This document shows, in pieces, positions 1 to 7,430 of a stretch of DNA of 36,399 nucleotides. Origin of the DNA: Bryobacterales bacterium (GTDB taxonomy: Bacteria > Acidobacteriota > Terriglobia > Bryobacterales > UBA6623); assembly GCA_028819255.1 (NCBI GenBank), contig JAPPMB010000167.1, forward strand, positions 91,656 to 128,054. The letters run 5' to 3'. Both the position numbers and the translations under genes were made by a program. The notes below the pieces were generated by a model. The model was not told the DNA's origin and made no database searches. It saw only the letters and a program-made list of their open reading frames with translations. How positions within the stretch are numbered: the stretch's first letter is position 1; the number at the start of each line of letters is the position of its first letter.

Positions 1-1570
1 CGAAGCCCTCCAGCAGCTCGACGAGCCTCCTCTCGCCCCAGCGTTCGGCGATAAAGCGGCAAATGTAGCCGGCCTGCATGTAGGACACGGCAACCTGGCC
101 CGGATAGCGGGGCCTGATGAAGCCGCGGTCGAGTTCAGCCACGGGCAGCAGCGCATCCTTCTGCACCGCGCCGATGAAGTCCGGAGTCACGGTTTCGCCC
201 CACCGGGGATCCGCCATCCACTCCTCGTACATCGAAATCCCCTCGGAGTACCAGCGCGGCACCAGGTGGCCAGTCGATTCCAAGGTGAAGACGTGGGCGA
301 GCTCGTGCCAGAGCGTCGTGCCCCAGTGGAACTCTCCCGGCGGCCGTCCCGACGGGCTGTCCATCGCGACCACGTAGCCGAAGGTCACTCCGAGCAGACC
401 GATGCCCGGCATGGCCATGGTGCGGACTGCGAAGTCGTCGTGATTCGGGTACAGCTCGACGCGTACGGGGCGCTTCAGCTCGAATCCGTATTTCCTGGAG
501 AACACGTCGATCGCTCGCTCCGTGAGGTCAAGGACGTACGGCCGCAGCAACTCGGCCTCGTCCCTGTCGAGCCGAACGATCGCCCGGGGCCCGTCCATCC
601 CCTCCCGGACCTCGCTGGAGAAGGTCTCGAACCGGTCGTACGTGTCGAGCAGCCGCAGGGTGTTGACGGTCTTGGCGCTGTAGGGATCGCCCCCGTAGGC
701 GATTTCCAGGTGCCGGCTGCCCTCCTCGTCCAGGCCTTCCCGCATCAGGTTCACACCCAGTTCCGCGTGCGCCCGCCACAGGCGCGGGTTGATGCCCACC
801 GCCTTTCGCAGACGCTCTGTCGCCTCTCGGTAGCGGCGCGTGATGACGTAGAAGTGCGCCTGCTCGGCGTACACTTCGCCGTAGCGCGGGTTGTATTCCA
901 AGGCCTTCTCGACCCATTCGTTGTCGCGGTTACCCTCGAGCATCTCGAGCGAGGCCAGCAGGGCGTAGGCTTCGAGAGGGGCGATCTTCAGGTCAAGAGA
1001 CTTGCGCAAGGCCGTCTCGAGCGAACTGCGCGCCTCGTCGAGGTCGCCCTCCTCCAAAGCCATTCTGGCCAGCAGCAAGTGGCCCTCCGCCTGCCCCGGC
1101 CGGTCATCGAGCGCTTCGCGCACAGCCTCGATCGCCTTGCCGTCGAAGCGCGTCGCCAGCACCCTGGCCATGCCCAGCTTGGCCGCCACGTGCCCGTCAT
1201 CGATTTCAAGGGCCTCCTGGAACAGCGCCGCGGCTTCCCCGTCCTGGTGCGAGTCGATGTACAGGTGGCCCCAGCGCACCCTCAGGTTCGGATCCTCGGG
1301 ATCCAGCCGGACGGCTTCCCGGAACGAGTCGTTGGCCGCCTTGAGGTCCCCGAGCATCCAGTAGGCTTCCGCCTTCGCGGCGGGCCCGCCTTCCAGGACA
1401 CCGCGATAGCATTCGGACGCCTCGGCAATCCGGCCGCGGTCGTAGTGCGCGTCGCACGGCCCCAGCTCGGACGGGCGGGCACCCCTCTCGCGACCACGCT
1501 GGCTCCAGGCGGCCGGGGCTGCGGCGAGCAGAACCATCGCCGCGAGTAATGCCGGACGGCCACGAATCAC
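1..1570 (-). CDS. TPR-repeat protein with C-terminal gluzincin (peptidase MA-like) domain, 3' end outside window
   Basis: Partial: 523 residues are visible and the reading frame is still open at base 1. The GTG start at 1570 overlaps the upstream gene's stop as GTGA. A hydrophobic N-terminus (about residues 4-23, ending AAWSQ) reads as a signal peptide, so the protein is probably periplasmic. Residues about 30-280 are TPR-like helical repeats rich in Ala, Glu and Leu. A zinc-protease signature HELAH lies at residues 422-426 (bases 293-307), followed 17 residues later by WYSEGIS with Glu443 as the likely third zinc ligand, the arrangement of the peptidase MA family. I infer an envelope metallopeptidase, or a peptidase-fold protein, that docks partners through its TPRs. 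It is the last visible gene of a five-gene minus-strand run starting at rpoD. The substrate is unknown. Confidence 0.88.
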   Translation of the reverse strand, partial: MIRGRPALLAAMVLLAAAPAAWSQRGRERGARPSELGPCDAHYDRGRIAEASECYRGVLEGGPAAKAEAYWMLGDLKAANDSFREAVRLDPEDPNLRVRWGHLYIDSHQDGEAAALFQEALEIDDGHVAAKLGMARVLATRFDGKAIEAVREALDDRPGQAEGHLLLARMALEEGDLDEARSSLETALRKSLDLKIAPLEAYALLASLEMLEGNRDNEWVEKALEYNPRYGEVYAEQAHFYVITRRYREATERLRKAVGINPRLWRAHAELGVNLMREGLDEEGSRHLEIAYGGDPYSAKTVNTLRLLDTYDRFETFSSEVREGMDGPRAIVRLDRDEAELLRPYVLDLTERAIDVFSRKYGFELKRPVRVELYPNHDDFAVRTMAMPGIGLLGVTFGYVVAMDSPSGRPPGEFHWGTTLWHELAHVFTLESTGHLVPRWYSEGISMYEEWMADPRWGETVTPDFIGAVQKDALLPVAELDRGFIRPRYPGQVAVSYMQAGYICRFIAERWGERRLVELLEGF

Positions 1571-2511
1571 GGCTCGCCTCCCTCCGGCGCGGCTGCTTCG
1601 CTGTCGATCCGCTGCTGCAGCTCGGCCAGTTCGAGGAGCAGAGACTGCAGGGATTCCAGGTACTCGTCCTGCGGAATGTCCTCCTTGCGGACCGTCAGGT
1701 CGGCGATCTTGCGCTCCAGCTCCTCGCGCTGGAGCAGAAGCGACCGCTTCGCAGGATCCTCAGCCAGCCGGGCGGCGCTGCCCAGCCGCGCCAGGAGGAA
1801 GCTCTCCGGACGCTCTCCCTCGAGCTGCGGATGCTCGGTGGCCAGCCTCTGGCTGTCCTTGAAGTGGGATGCGACCTTGCTCTCCGCGTACCGGAAGGCC
1901 TCCAGAGCCGAAATGGCCTCGTTCTTGTCCGTGTCCGCGGCCGCGTCGGCGAACGCCTTCGCCCAGAACTCTCCAAAGACCGTGGCAGTCCTTTCGCGCC
2001 CGCTCTTGGTGGCCGTGATGACGACGCGGCGCGGCGACTTGAGCGTTTCCAGCGCGCCCCCGCTGGAACTCGTGGTGCTGACGATGAGCTGGCGGGCGGC
2101 CGGGACGGCGTCCAGCCAGACCTTCAGCTGACGGTCCGTGATGTCCGGCCCGGGGATGTTCAGCTTGTACACCTTGCCGTCGTAGGAGCCGTGGCCGACG
2201 AGAAGGACCCCGAGCGCGTCGCCGGGCGCCACCGAGCCTGCGAGACTTCCAAACTCCGCCTCGATGCGCTCGGCTGTCGCTTCCACGCCCGCCAGCACGC
2301 GCACGAGTTCATCCATGCCCGCCATGCGGCGCAAGGCCGGGAGCATCTCGGTCACCTGACCGCGAAAGCGCTCGGCGTAGGCGTGCGTGCCGCCAAGCCC
2401 CTCGACGACCAGAAAGTGCGTCTCGGCCACGGCCTGCCCGCCTGCGGCAAGGGCGGCGAGGGCAGCCCAGCGGACCAGGGACGAGGCGCCCTGCAGCACG
2501 ACCCGCCTCAC
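1567..2511 (-). CDS. Secreted caspase-fold (peptidase C13-like) protein lacking the catalytic Cys, with EF-hand-like loop and coiled coil
   Basis: Chosen start: GTG at 2511, giving 314 residues, a GTGA overlap with the upstream VWA gene and a clean signal peptide (residues about 1-29, ending AVAE). An ATG at 2523 with poorer context is the alternative. The core looks like the C13/caspase fold: a hydrophobic strand followed by VGHGS (His107), then a second strand ending STTSSSGG (residues 145-152), where active members have Cys. Here Ser fills that place, so protease activity is doubtful. Residues 193-204 (DTDKNEAISALE) match a calcium-binding EF-hand loop at positions 1, 3, 5, 9 and 12. The last 60 residues are charged and coiled-coil-like. 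Overlaps of 4 nt at both ends suggest co-translation with the VWA and TPR/peptidase proteins. Function unknown. Confidence 0.82.
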   Translation of the reverse strand: MRRVVLQGASSLVRWAALAALAAGGQAVAETHFLVVEGLGGTHAYAERFRGQVTEMLPALRRMAGMDELVRVLAGVEATAERIEAEFGSLAGSVAPGDALGVLLVGHGSYDGKVYKLNIPGPDITDRQLKVWLDAVPAARQLIVSTTSSSGGALETLKSPRRVVITATKSGRERTATVFGEFWAKAFADAAADTDKNEAISALEAFRYAESKVASHFKDSQRLATEHPQLEGERPESFLLARLGSAARLAEDPAKRSLLLQREELERKIADLTVRKEDIPQDEYLESLQSLLLELAELQQRIDSEAAAPEGGEP

Positions 2512-4760
2512 ACGACACCCCATCGCTTTCGAAGCATCCATTCCGCTCCGCGAAGCAGAAGCAGGAGGAGAAACACCGCCGGCATGTCCCAAAGGTCCAG
2601 GACTTCGCGGGAGGTGATGCCCGCCTCCGAGAACCGGATCTCGCCGGCCAGACCGTCGAGCTCGTCGAGGTCCCAGTACCGTCCGCCGGTCTGACTGGCC
2701 AGTCGCGCCAGCAGCTCCCCGTTCCGCTCAGGATGAAAGTACTCGGCCACGCCGTCCTCCCTGCGGACGTGCAGAGAGTCCGCTCCCAGGCGTTCCTCGC
2801 CCAGCCGCGCGACCGTCTCGATGCGGTACACGCCGGGCTGCTCGGCATCGACCTCTCCGGCGTAGATGCCCGGTTCCGTGGCGGACGGGCGGAGATCGAG
2901 CGTGGCCACCGGACCATTCTCCGGCGTCACCGTGGCGGTGACCTGGGCGTTGTTGGCAAGCGTGTAGTCCCGGTCCCGAACCTCCACGCGGAAGTCGATG
3001 CGCGACTCGTCGGCGTAGCTGGAGCGGGCGCTCGACAGACGGACCGTGCCGCCCGTGCCGGCAACCAGGCTGCGCAGCAGCTGCCTCCAGAACGTGTCAT
3101 GCCGCTCGTCGTCGCTGGGAAGCCCCATCCGCCAACGCCAGCTGCCGCCGGTGGCGAAGATCGCGGCCCGGCCCCGGCCGTAGTTCTGCCGCACCAGCAG
3201 CGGCAGCGCGGCCCGGCCCCGACGGACGCTCAGCAGCGTCACCGCGGCGGGCTTGAGTTCGCCCAGCAGCTGGAAGTCGGCCAGCTCCGGCATCTCGTCC
3301 CAGAGCTCGGCGTTACGGGCAGGGTCCGAATCCAGACGACAAACCAGCGAATCGCGCCCCTGTGGAGCGAGTTCGACCTTCGCACGCTCGCGCAGGAAGG
3401 ATGCCGGACCGGACTCGAGCTGCACGGGCAGCACATCGACGATCTCCGAATTCTGCCAGCCCCCTGCGCCGAGGCCGCTGCGGCCTCCCAGCATCATCAG
3501 CGAGCCGCCCCTGCGGCTCACGAATTCTCGGATCGCGACCTGCTGCTTGGGCGAGAAGAACGCGGCCTCGAAACTCCCGATGATGAGCGCGTCGTAGGCG
3601 AACAGCTCCTTCTCCTCGGCAGGAAAGCCGTCCTCCAGCTGCTCCGGAGTGTCCACGCCCTGGCGGTAGAACTTGTTCGTCGAGGTGCGCAGCAGCGAGA
3701 CCAGTTGCACGCTGGCGTCCTTGTGGACCGCCCGGCGCATGAACTTGTACTGCCACCGGGGCTCCCCTTCCACGTACAGGATCCTGCGGCGGCGGCGCGG
3801 CACGTCGAGCACGCTCTGGCGCAGGTTGTTCCCGCTGATCTCCTCCCCGGGCAGCGGCTCGGCGGCGAAGGCGAGGTTGCGCACGCCGGCGTCGCCCGCG
3901 CCGAAGTCGATCCACTCCCGCCTCACGGGCTCGCCGGCCCTCAGGGTAACGGCCTTGCTTGCGAGGACGCTAGGCCCGTCGCGGACCGTGATGCGGGTCT
4001 GACGATCGTCCGTGCCGTCGTGACGGAGGGTGACCTGCGCACTGACCCGGGAGCGCGGCATGGAACGGGATGCCACGGACACCTCGGCCAGCTCGATGTC
4101 ACCCTCGATGCTTTCGCGCCCTACGCCGATGGTGTGGACCGGGACGTTGTACCTGCGGATCTCGCTCATCATGTCCCGGCCGAAGCGCTCTGAGTTGTCC
4201 GAGCCGTCGCTCACCACGAGGACGGCTCCGAGGGGCAAGGCCGTGGATTCCCGCAGCACCCGCAGCACCGACTCCCCGACCCCGGTGCTCGGCCCCGGCT
4301 CGGGCAGAGCTTCCGGCGCCAGGGAACCGAGCCTCTCGGGCTCGCCCGAGAACCCGAACAGCCGGACCCGGAACTTTTGAGACAGCGCCGGAAGCACCCG
4401 CTCCGAGAGCGCCGAGGAGGCGGCGGCGAGCCTCGACACGCCCTGGGCTCCGAACGACATGCTTTGGGAGGTGTCCAGCAGCACCGCGACGGCATTCTGC
4501 TGGCTCTTGAGGGACTGAATCGCCAGCGCGGGCTGCCAGGCCATCGTGAGGACCACGGCCGCGGAGCCGGCCTGCAGCGCCCAGACTCCCCACAGCGCCG
4601 GCCCCGTGAGGCGGCTGCGCGCGCGTCGAGCGTGCCAGAGCAGACCCGCCGCCGCGCCCAGCGCCAGAATCGGCAGCAGCCAGACGGCCCATCCGCTGGC
4701 AAAGAGGAATTCGCCCTTGCGGTAGGCCGCGAGCGGGTACTTGAAGAAGAACTCGAACAC
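2508..4760 (-). CDS. Membrane VWA-domain protein with glutamine amidotransferase-like domain
   Basis: 750 residues from a GTG start. Two N-terminal membrane helices (about 22-43 and 56-82) are followed by a von Willebrand A domain. The MIDAS metal site is visible as DTSQS (Asp96, Ser98, Ser100) with the later acidic motif VVSDGSDN near residue 185. After an Ig-like stretch, residues about 325-520 (beginning ILYVEGEPRWQY) resemble the class-I glutamine amidotransferase fold found in BatA-like proteins. I see no obvious catalytic Cys nucleophile there. A C-terminal membrane helix (about 722-738) and a basic tail end the protein. It probably sits in the inner membrane with its VWA domain outside, binding partners through a metal ion. 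It lies 15 nt after the DUF4159 gene and overlaps the next gene by 4 nt. Confidence 0.88.
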   Translation of the reverse strand: MFEFFFKYPLAAYRKGEFLFASGWAVWLLPILALGAAAGLLWHARRARSRLTGPALWGVWALQAGSAAVVLTMAWQPALAIQSLKSQQNAVAVLLDTSQSMSFGAQGVSRLAAASSALSERVLPALSQKFRVRLFGFSGEPERLGSLAPEALPEPGPSTGVGESVLRVLRESTALPLGAVLVVSDGSDNSERFGRDMMSEIRRYNVPVHTIGVGRESIEGDIELAEVSVASRSMPRSRVSAQVTLRHDGTDDRQTRITVRDGPSVLASKAVTLRAGEPVRREWIDFGAGDAGVRNLAFAAEPLPGEEISGNNLRQSVLDVPRRRRRILYVEGEPRWQYKFMRRAVHKDASVQLVSLLRTSTNKFYRQGVDTPEQLEDGFPAEEKELFAYDALIIGSFEAAFFSPKQQVAIREFVSRRGGSLMMLGGRSGLGAGGWQNSEIVDVLPVQLESGPASFLRERAKVELAPQGRDSLVCRLDSDPARNAELWDEMPELADFQLLGELKPAAVTLLSVRRGRAALPLLVRQNYGRGRAAIFATGGSWRWRMGLPSDDERHDTFWRQLLRSLVAGTGGTVRLSSARSSYADESRIDFRVEVRDRDYTLANNAQVTATVTPENGPVATLDLRPSATEPGIYAGEVDAEQPGVYRIETVARLGEERLGADSLHVRREDGVAEYFHPERNGELLARLASQTGGRYWDLDELDGLAGEIRFSEAGITSREVLDLWDMPAVFLLLLLLRGAEWMLRKRWGVV

Positions 4761-4775
4761 CTGGCGTCGAACCTT

Positions 4776-5582
4776 CTAGTGGGTCATGGCGTAAATGACG
4801 TAGTTGACCGCGAACCGGTACGCCAGGGCGGTCATGCTCTCCGGATACTCGGGAGTGTCGGCGTGCTCCCAGGCGTCGCCAAGGTCCATGTTGAAATTGA
4901 TTGCGACCATCAGGCGCTCGCTGTCGTCGTAGATGCCCCGCCAGTGGGGAGTGTAGCCGTCGTCCTCCCACGTCGTTCCCGACCACACGTACTGGATGCC
5001 CGGAACCTGCGTGCGATGGTCGAGGTCGTACAGCGTGTGCAGCAGCGGGTCGGTCTCCGGAATCTCGACGATCGAGCGGTCGGGAAACACCCGGTTCATG
5101 CTGCTGGCGAAGCCGGCCCACTCGTAGCTCCCATGGAAGTCGTCAACCACCAAAAAGCCTCCCCGCAGCAGGTACTCCCGCAGGCGTGCCGCCTCCTGGT
5201 CGTCCAGATACCAGCGACCGACCTCCACGGCGTAGACCCATGGATAGTCGAAGAGCTCCTCGTCCATGGGATCGAAGAACCTTCCGCCGTAGGCGGTGTC
5301 GATCATCGTGAGGCGGCTGATGCCGTTCGTCAGGTGGTACTCGGCGTCGGGCCAGTCCGTGCGCCAGCCGCCGCGACGGCGCCCCCAGCGCTCGCCGTCG
5401 CGGCCCGAGCCGTAGGCGTACCGCACAAACTGAAACTCGGCCCGCGCATCCGGGTCGAAGTCCCAGGCACGCGGATCTCCGCCGCGGAACCCCCAGAACT
5501 GGAGCGCGGAAAGCAGCGGGACTGCCACCGACAGCGACAGAACCAAGGGCCAAAAAGCGCGACGTACGCGTATCACAGCCAT
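4776..5582 (-). CDS. DUF4159 domain protein
   Basis: 268 residues from the ATG at 5582, which has a purine-rich ribosome site (GGAGAGGGG) just upstream. The frame stays open further upstream, but that part is low-complexity and would run toward rpoD, so I reject the longer start. An N-terminal hydrophobic segment (about 9-28) is an anchor or signal. The rest matches the DUF4159 family pattern: WPDAEYHLTNGISRLT, then DYPWVYAVEVGRW and FLVVDDFHG, a GATase-like alpha/beta fold. DUF4159 genes are commonly found near MoxR/VWA (Bat-like) genes, and here the next gene is a VWA protein. A structural or assembly role in an envelope complex is inferred. No reaction is known. Confidence 0.87.
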   Translation of the reverse strand: MAVIRVRRAFWPLVLSLSVAVPLLSALQFWGFRGGDPRAWDFDPDARAEFQFVRYAYGSGRDGERWGRRRGGWRTDWPDAEYHLTNGISRLTMIDTAYGGRFFDPMDEELFDYPWVYAVEVGRWYLDDQEAARLREYLLRGGFLVVDDFHGSYEWAGFASSMNRVFPDRSIVEIPETDPLLHTLYDLDHRTQVPGIQYVWSGTTWEDDGYTPHWRGIYDDSERLMVAINFNMDLGDAWEHADTPEYPESMTALAYRFAVNYVIYAMTH

Positions 5583-5647
5583 ACCGGAGCCCCTCTCCCC
5601 TGGACGTGCCCGACTGTAGCACACGGACGCAGGCCCCGCGCAGGCGG

Positions 5648-7075
5648 TCAGTTCGGCATGAGGTAACGGAGCCTCTCGGCCCGCCCCGGCTCCCGTAGCG
5701 CGTCCAGCGCCTTGAGTTCGATCTGGCGGATGCGCTCCCGGGTGAGGCCGAACTTCTTGCCGATCTCCTGCAGAGTGTGCATCCGCTCGCAACCGATCCC
5801 GAACCGCAGCCGCAGGATGTTGCGCTCCATTTCCGGAAGGTCGGACAGCACGTCGGCAGTCTGCTTCTCAAGGTCGACCGCCACGAGGCCGTGGACGGGA
5901 GAGATCGCGTTCTTGTCCTCGACCATCTCTTCCAGCGTGGAATCGCCGTCCGGCCCGACGCGGGTCTCCAGGGAGACGGGCGTGAGCGAAATCAGCCGCA
6001 GCATCTCGATCTTGTCGGTGCCAACCTCCAGGCGCTCTGCGAGCTGCTCGGTGGTCGGCGCGTGGCCGTGCTCCTTCTCAAGCGCGCGCAGTGCCCGATT
6101 GAACTTGTTGAGCTGCTCGTTCATGTGCACCGGGATGCGAACGGTCCTAGACTGATCTGCGAGCGAACGCATGATCGCCTGCCGGATCCACCAAGTCGCG
6201 TAGGTCGAGAACTTGAAGCCGAGGCGGTAGTCGAACTTCTCGACCGCCCGTGAGAGCCCGATATTGCCCTCCTGAATCAGGTCCAGCAGGTGCAGGCCAC
6301 GATTGACGAACTTCTTTGCGACCGATACGACCAGGCGGAGGTTGGCCTCGATGAGGGCCTGCTTGGCCTCTTCGGCCTCGTCCCTCGCGACCTTCAGCCG
6401 AGCCAGCTGCCGGCGCGCCTCAGCCTCGTCCATCGGAGGGAAGTCGGAATTCGCCATGCTCGGGGCCGGGGGCCGCTCGGCGTCGCGCGCGAACCGCGCG
6501 GCGTACCCCCGCCAGACATCCCTGTCGAGCGGAAGCCTGCAGATCGCGCGCGAGGCCTCAACGATCCTGCGGAAGTACTCCCATCGGCGGGCGCGCCGCT
6601 CGCGCAGGTTGAGCGCGCCGGCCCTGTCGAGCCGGGACCTGGCCTCCGCCACTGCCTCGAGCAAGCGGGCGATGCGGGCCAGCCGCTGCTTGAGGCCAAT
6701 GACCTTGCTCTTCACCGTGGCGGCATCGGCGCCCGCGGCGCCGGCGATCAGGCGGCGCCCGATCTGCGGGCTCTGCTTGAGACGGATCCGCAGGTCCGCG
6801 AGCTCCTGCCACAGCCACGAACTGCGTGACAGCAGGCGCCGCATGCGGTTCTCTGCCCGCTCCATCTGCTTGGCAAGACGGACCTCACCCTGCTTGTCGA
6901 GCAGCGGCACCATTCCGATCTCGGACAGATAGAGCCGGACGCTGTCCTCCGGCGGGGACGCCTGTTCGCGCACTGGGGCCGCAGTGTTCTTCCGGGGGCT
7001 CTTCGCGGCCCGACGCCCCTTGGTCGCCGCGCGCCGCGCAACGGCCGACGGGCGACCTAGCGTATTTCGCAGCAT
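5648..7075 (-). CDS. rpoD: RNA polymerase primary sigma factor (sigma-70/RpoD)
   Basis: 475 residues, ATG at 7075 preceded by AAGGAAGGAG at a 9-nt spacing. It directs core RNA polymerase to housekeeping promoters. Region 1.2 is at about 43-72 (DSVRLYLSEIG). A variable non-conserved region lies between about 80 and 235. Region 2 is at about 238-318, including LIEANLRLVVSVAKK, the -10 recognition stretch TYATWWIRQAIMRS and RTVRIPVHMNE. Region 3 is at about 320-400, and region 4 ends with the -35 helix-turn-helix TLQEIGKKFGLTRERIRQIE (434-453). Region 1.1 is very short and basic. The usual LMKAVEKF of region 2 reads LSRAVEKF here. The 65-nt gap to the DUF4159 gene has no clear terminator, so read-through into the envelope cassette is possible. 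Confidence 0.97.
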   Translation of the reverse strand: MLRNTLGRPSAVARRAATKGRRAAKSPRKNTAAPVREQASPPEDSVRLYLSEIGMVPLLDKQGEVRLAKQMERAENRMRRLLSRSSWLWQELADLRIRLKQSPQIGRRLIAGAAGADAATVKSKVIGLKQRLARIARLLEAVAEARSRLDRAGALNLRERRARRWEYFRRIVEASRAICRLPLDRDVWRGYAARFARDAERPPAPSMANSDFPPMDEAEARRQLARLKVARDEAEEAKQALIEANLRLVVSVAKKFVNRGLHLLDLIQEGNIGLSRAVEKFDYRLGFKFSTYATWWIRQAIMRSLADQSRTVRIPVHMNEQLNKFNRALRALEKEHGHAPTTEQLAERLEVGTDKIEMLRLISLTPVSLETRVGPDGDSTLEEMVEDKNAISPVHGLVAVDLEKQTADVLSDLPEMERNILRLRFGIGCERMHTLQEIGKKFGLTRERIRQIELKALDALREPGRAERLRYLMPN

Positions 7076-7114
7076 ACAGACTCACTCCTTCCTTTAAGAT
7101 TTGGACGCGCGAGC

Positions 7115-7129
7115 GCAACGATTCGTTGC
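7115..7129. promoter_or_regulatory. Perfect 7+1+7 palindrome in the rpoD upstream region
   Basis: GCAACGA-T-TCGTTGC is a perfect inverted repeat with a one-base centre, 40-54 bases upstream of the rpoD start codon. Its size and odd symmetry fit a homodimeric repressor or activator operator. It could also form a short hairpin in the rpoD leader or belong to the end of the adjacent transposon relic. I could not find a convincing -35/-10 pair next to it. Confidence 0.45.
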
Positions 7130-7139
7130 ACCGAAAATC

Positions 7140-7430
7140 TCATTGCCCGGGGCTTGCACGCAAGAGTGCCCCGGGCCAGGCTTCGCTCGTGTGCGGTTCC
7201 GGATCGGCGCACGGCCCAACGGCCCATGCTTGCGCTTCGTCGGCGAGATCCCCGGCAGCCGAGACCGCGATCGCGGCGTTGACATCCCTGTCCACACATC
7301 ATCCGCGCGACGCGCAGCGGCAGATCCCGGACCTGCCCGGATGGTTCCGGTAGCGGCACCGCCGCGACATGGAGTCGGGGGCCGCTTCCACGAACTCCCG
7401 ACCGGCCCGTGCCGCCTCTTGTACCTGAAC
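7140..7430 (-). pseudogene. TnpB/OrfB-type (IS200/IS605 or IS607 family) transposon protein, C-terminal remnant
   Basis: Read in one minus-strand frame, the segment gives AARAGREFVEAAPDSMSRRC (upstream of the zinc finger), then a Cys-containing stretch, an in-frame TGA at 7301-7299, CVDRDVNAAIAVSAAGDLAD and a terminal TGA at 7142-7140. This is the order at the end of TnpB proteins: a REFVEV..P.YTSQ.C lead-in, a four-Cys zinc finger and the RuvC-III motif with Asp before NAA. The lead-in is mutated (SMSRRC for YTSQxC), most zinc Cys are lost and a stop interrupts it, so it is dead. Nothing upstream of about 7430 reads as the rest of TnpB. Its 3' end is only 64 bases from the rpoD start codon. 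Confidence 0.68.
7145..7176. repeat. Strong hairpin at the 3' end of the TnpB relic
   Basis: A 9-bp perfect inverted repeat, GCCCGGGGC (7145-7153) and GCCCCGGGC (7168-7176), encloses 14 bases that contain a further small CTTGC/GCAAG repeat. It overlaps the last codons of the tnpB relic and lies 70-101 bases upstream of rpoD. IS200/IS605-type elements end in subterminal hairpins, and the TnpB guide RNA comes from this end, so it may be a fossil right end. No T-run follows on either strand, so a rho-independent terminator is unlikely. Confidence 0.55.
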
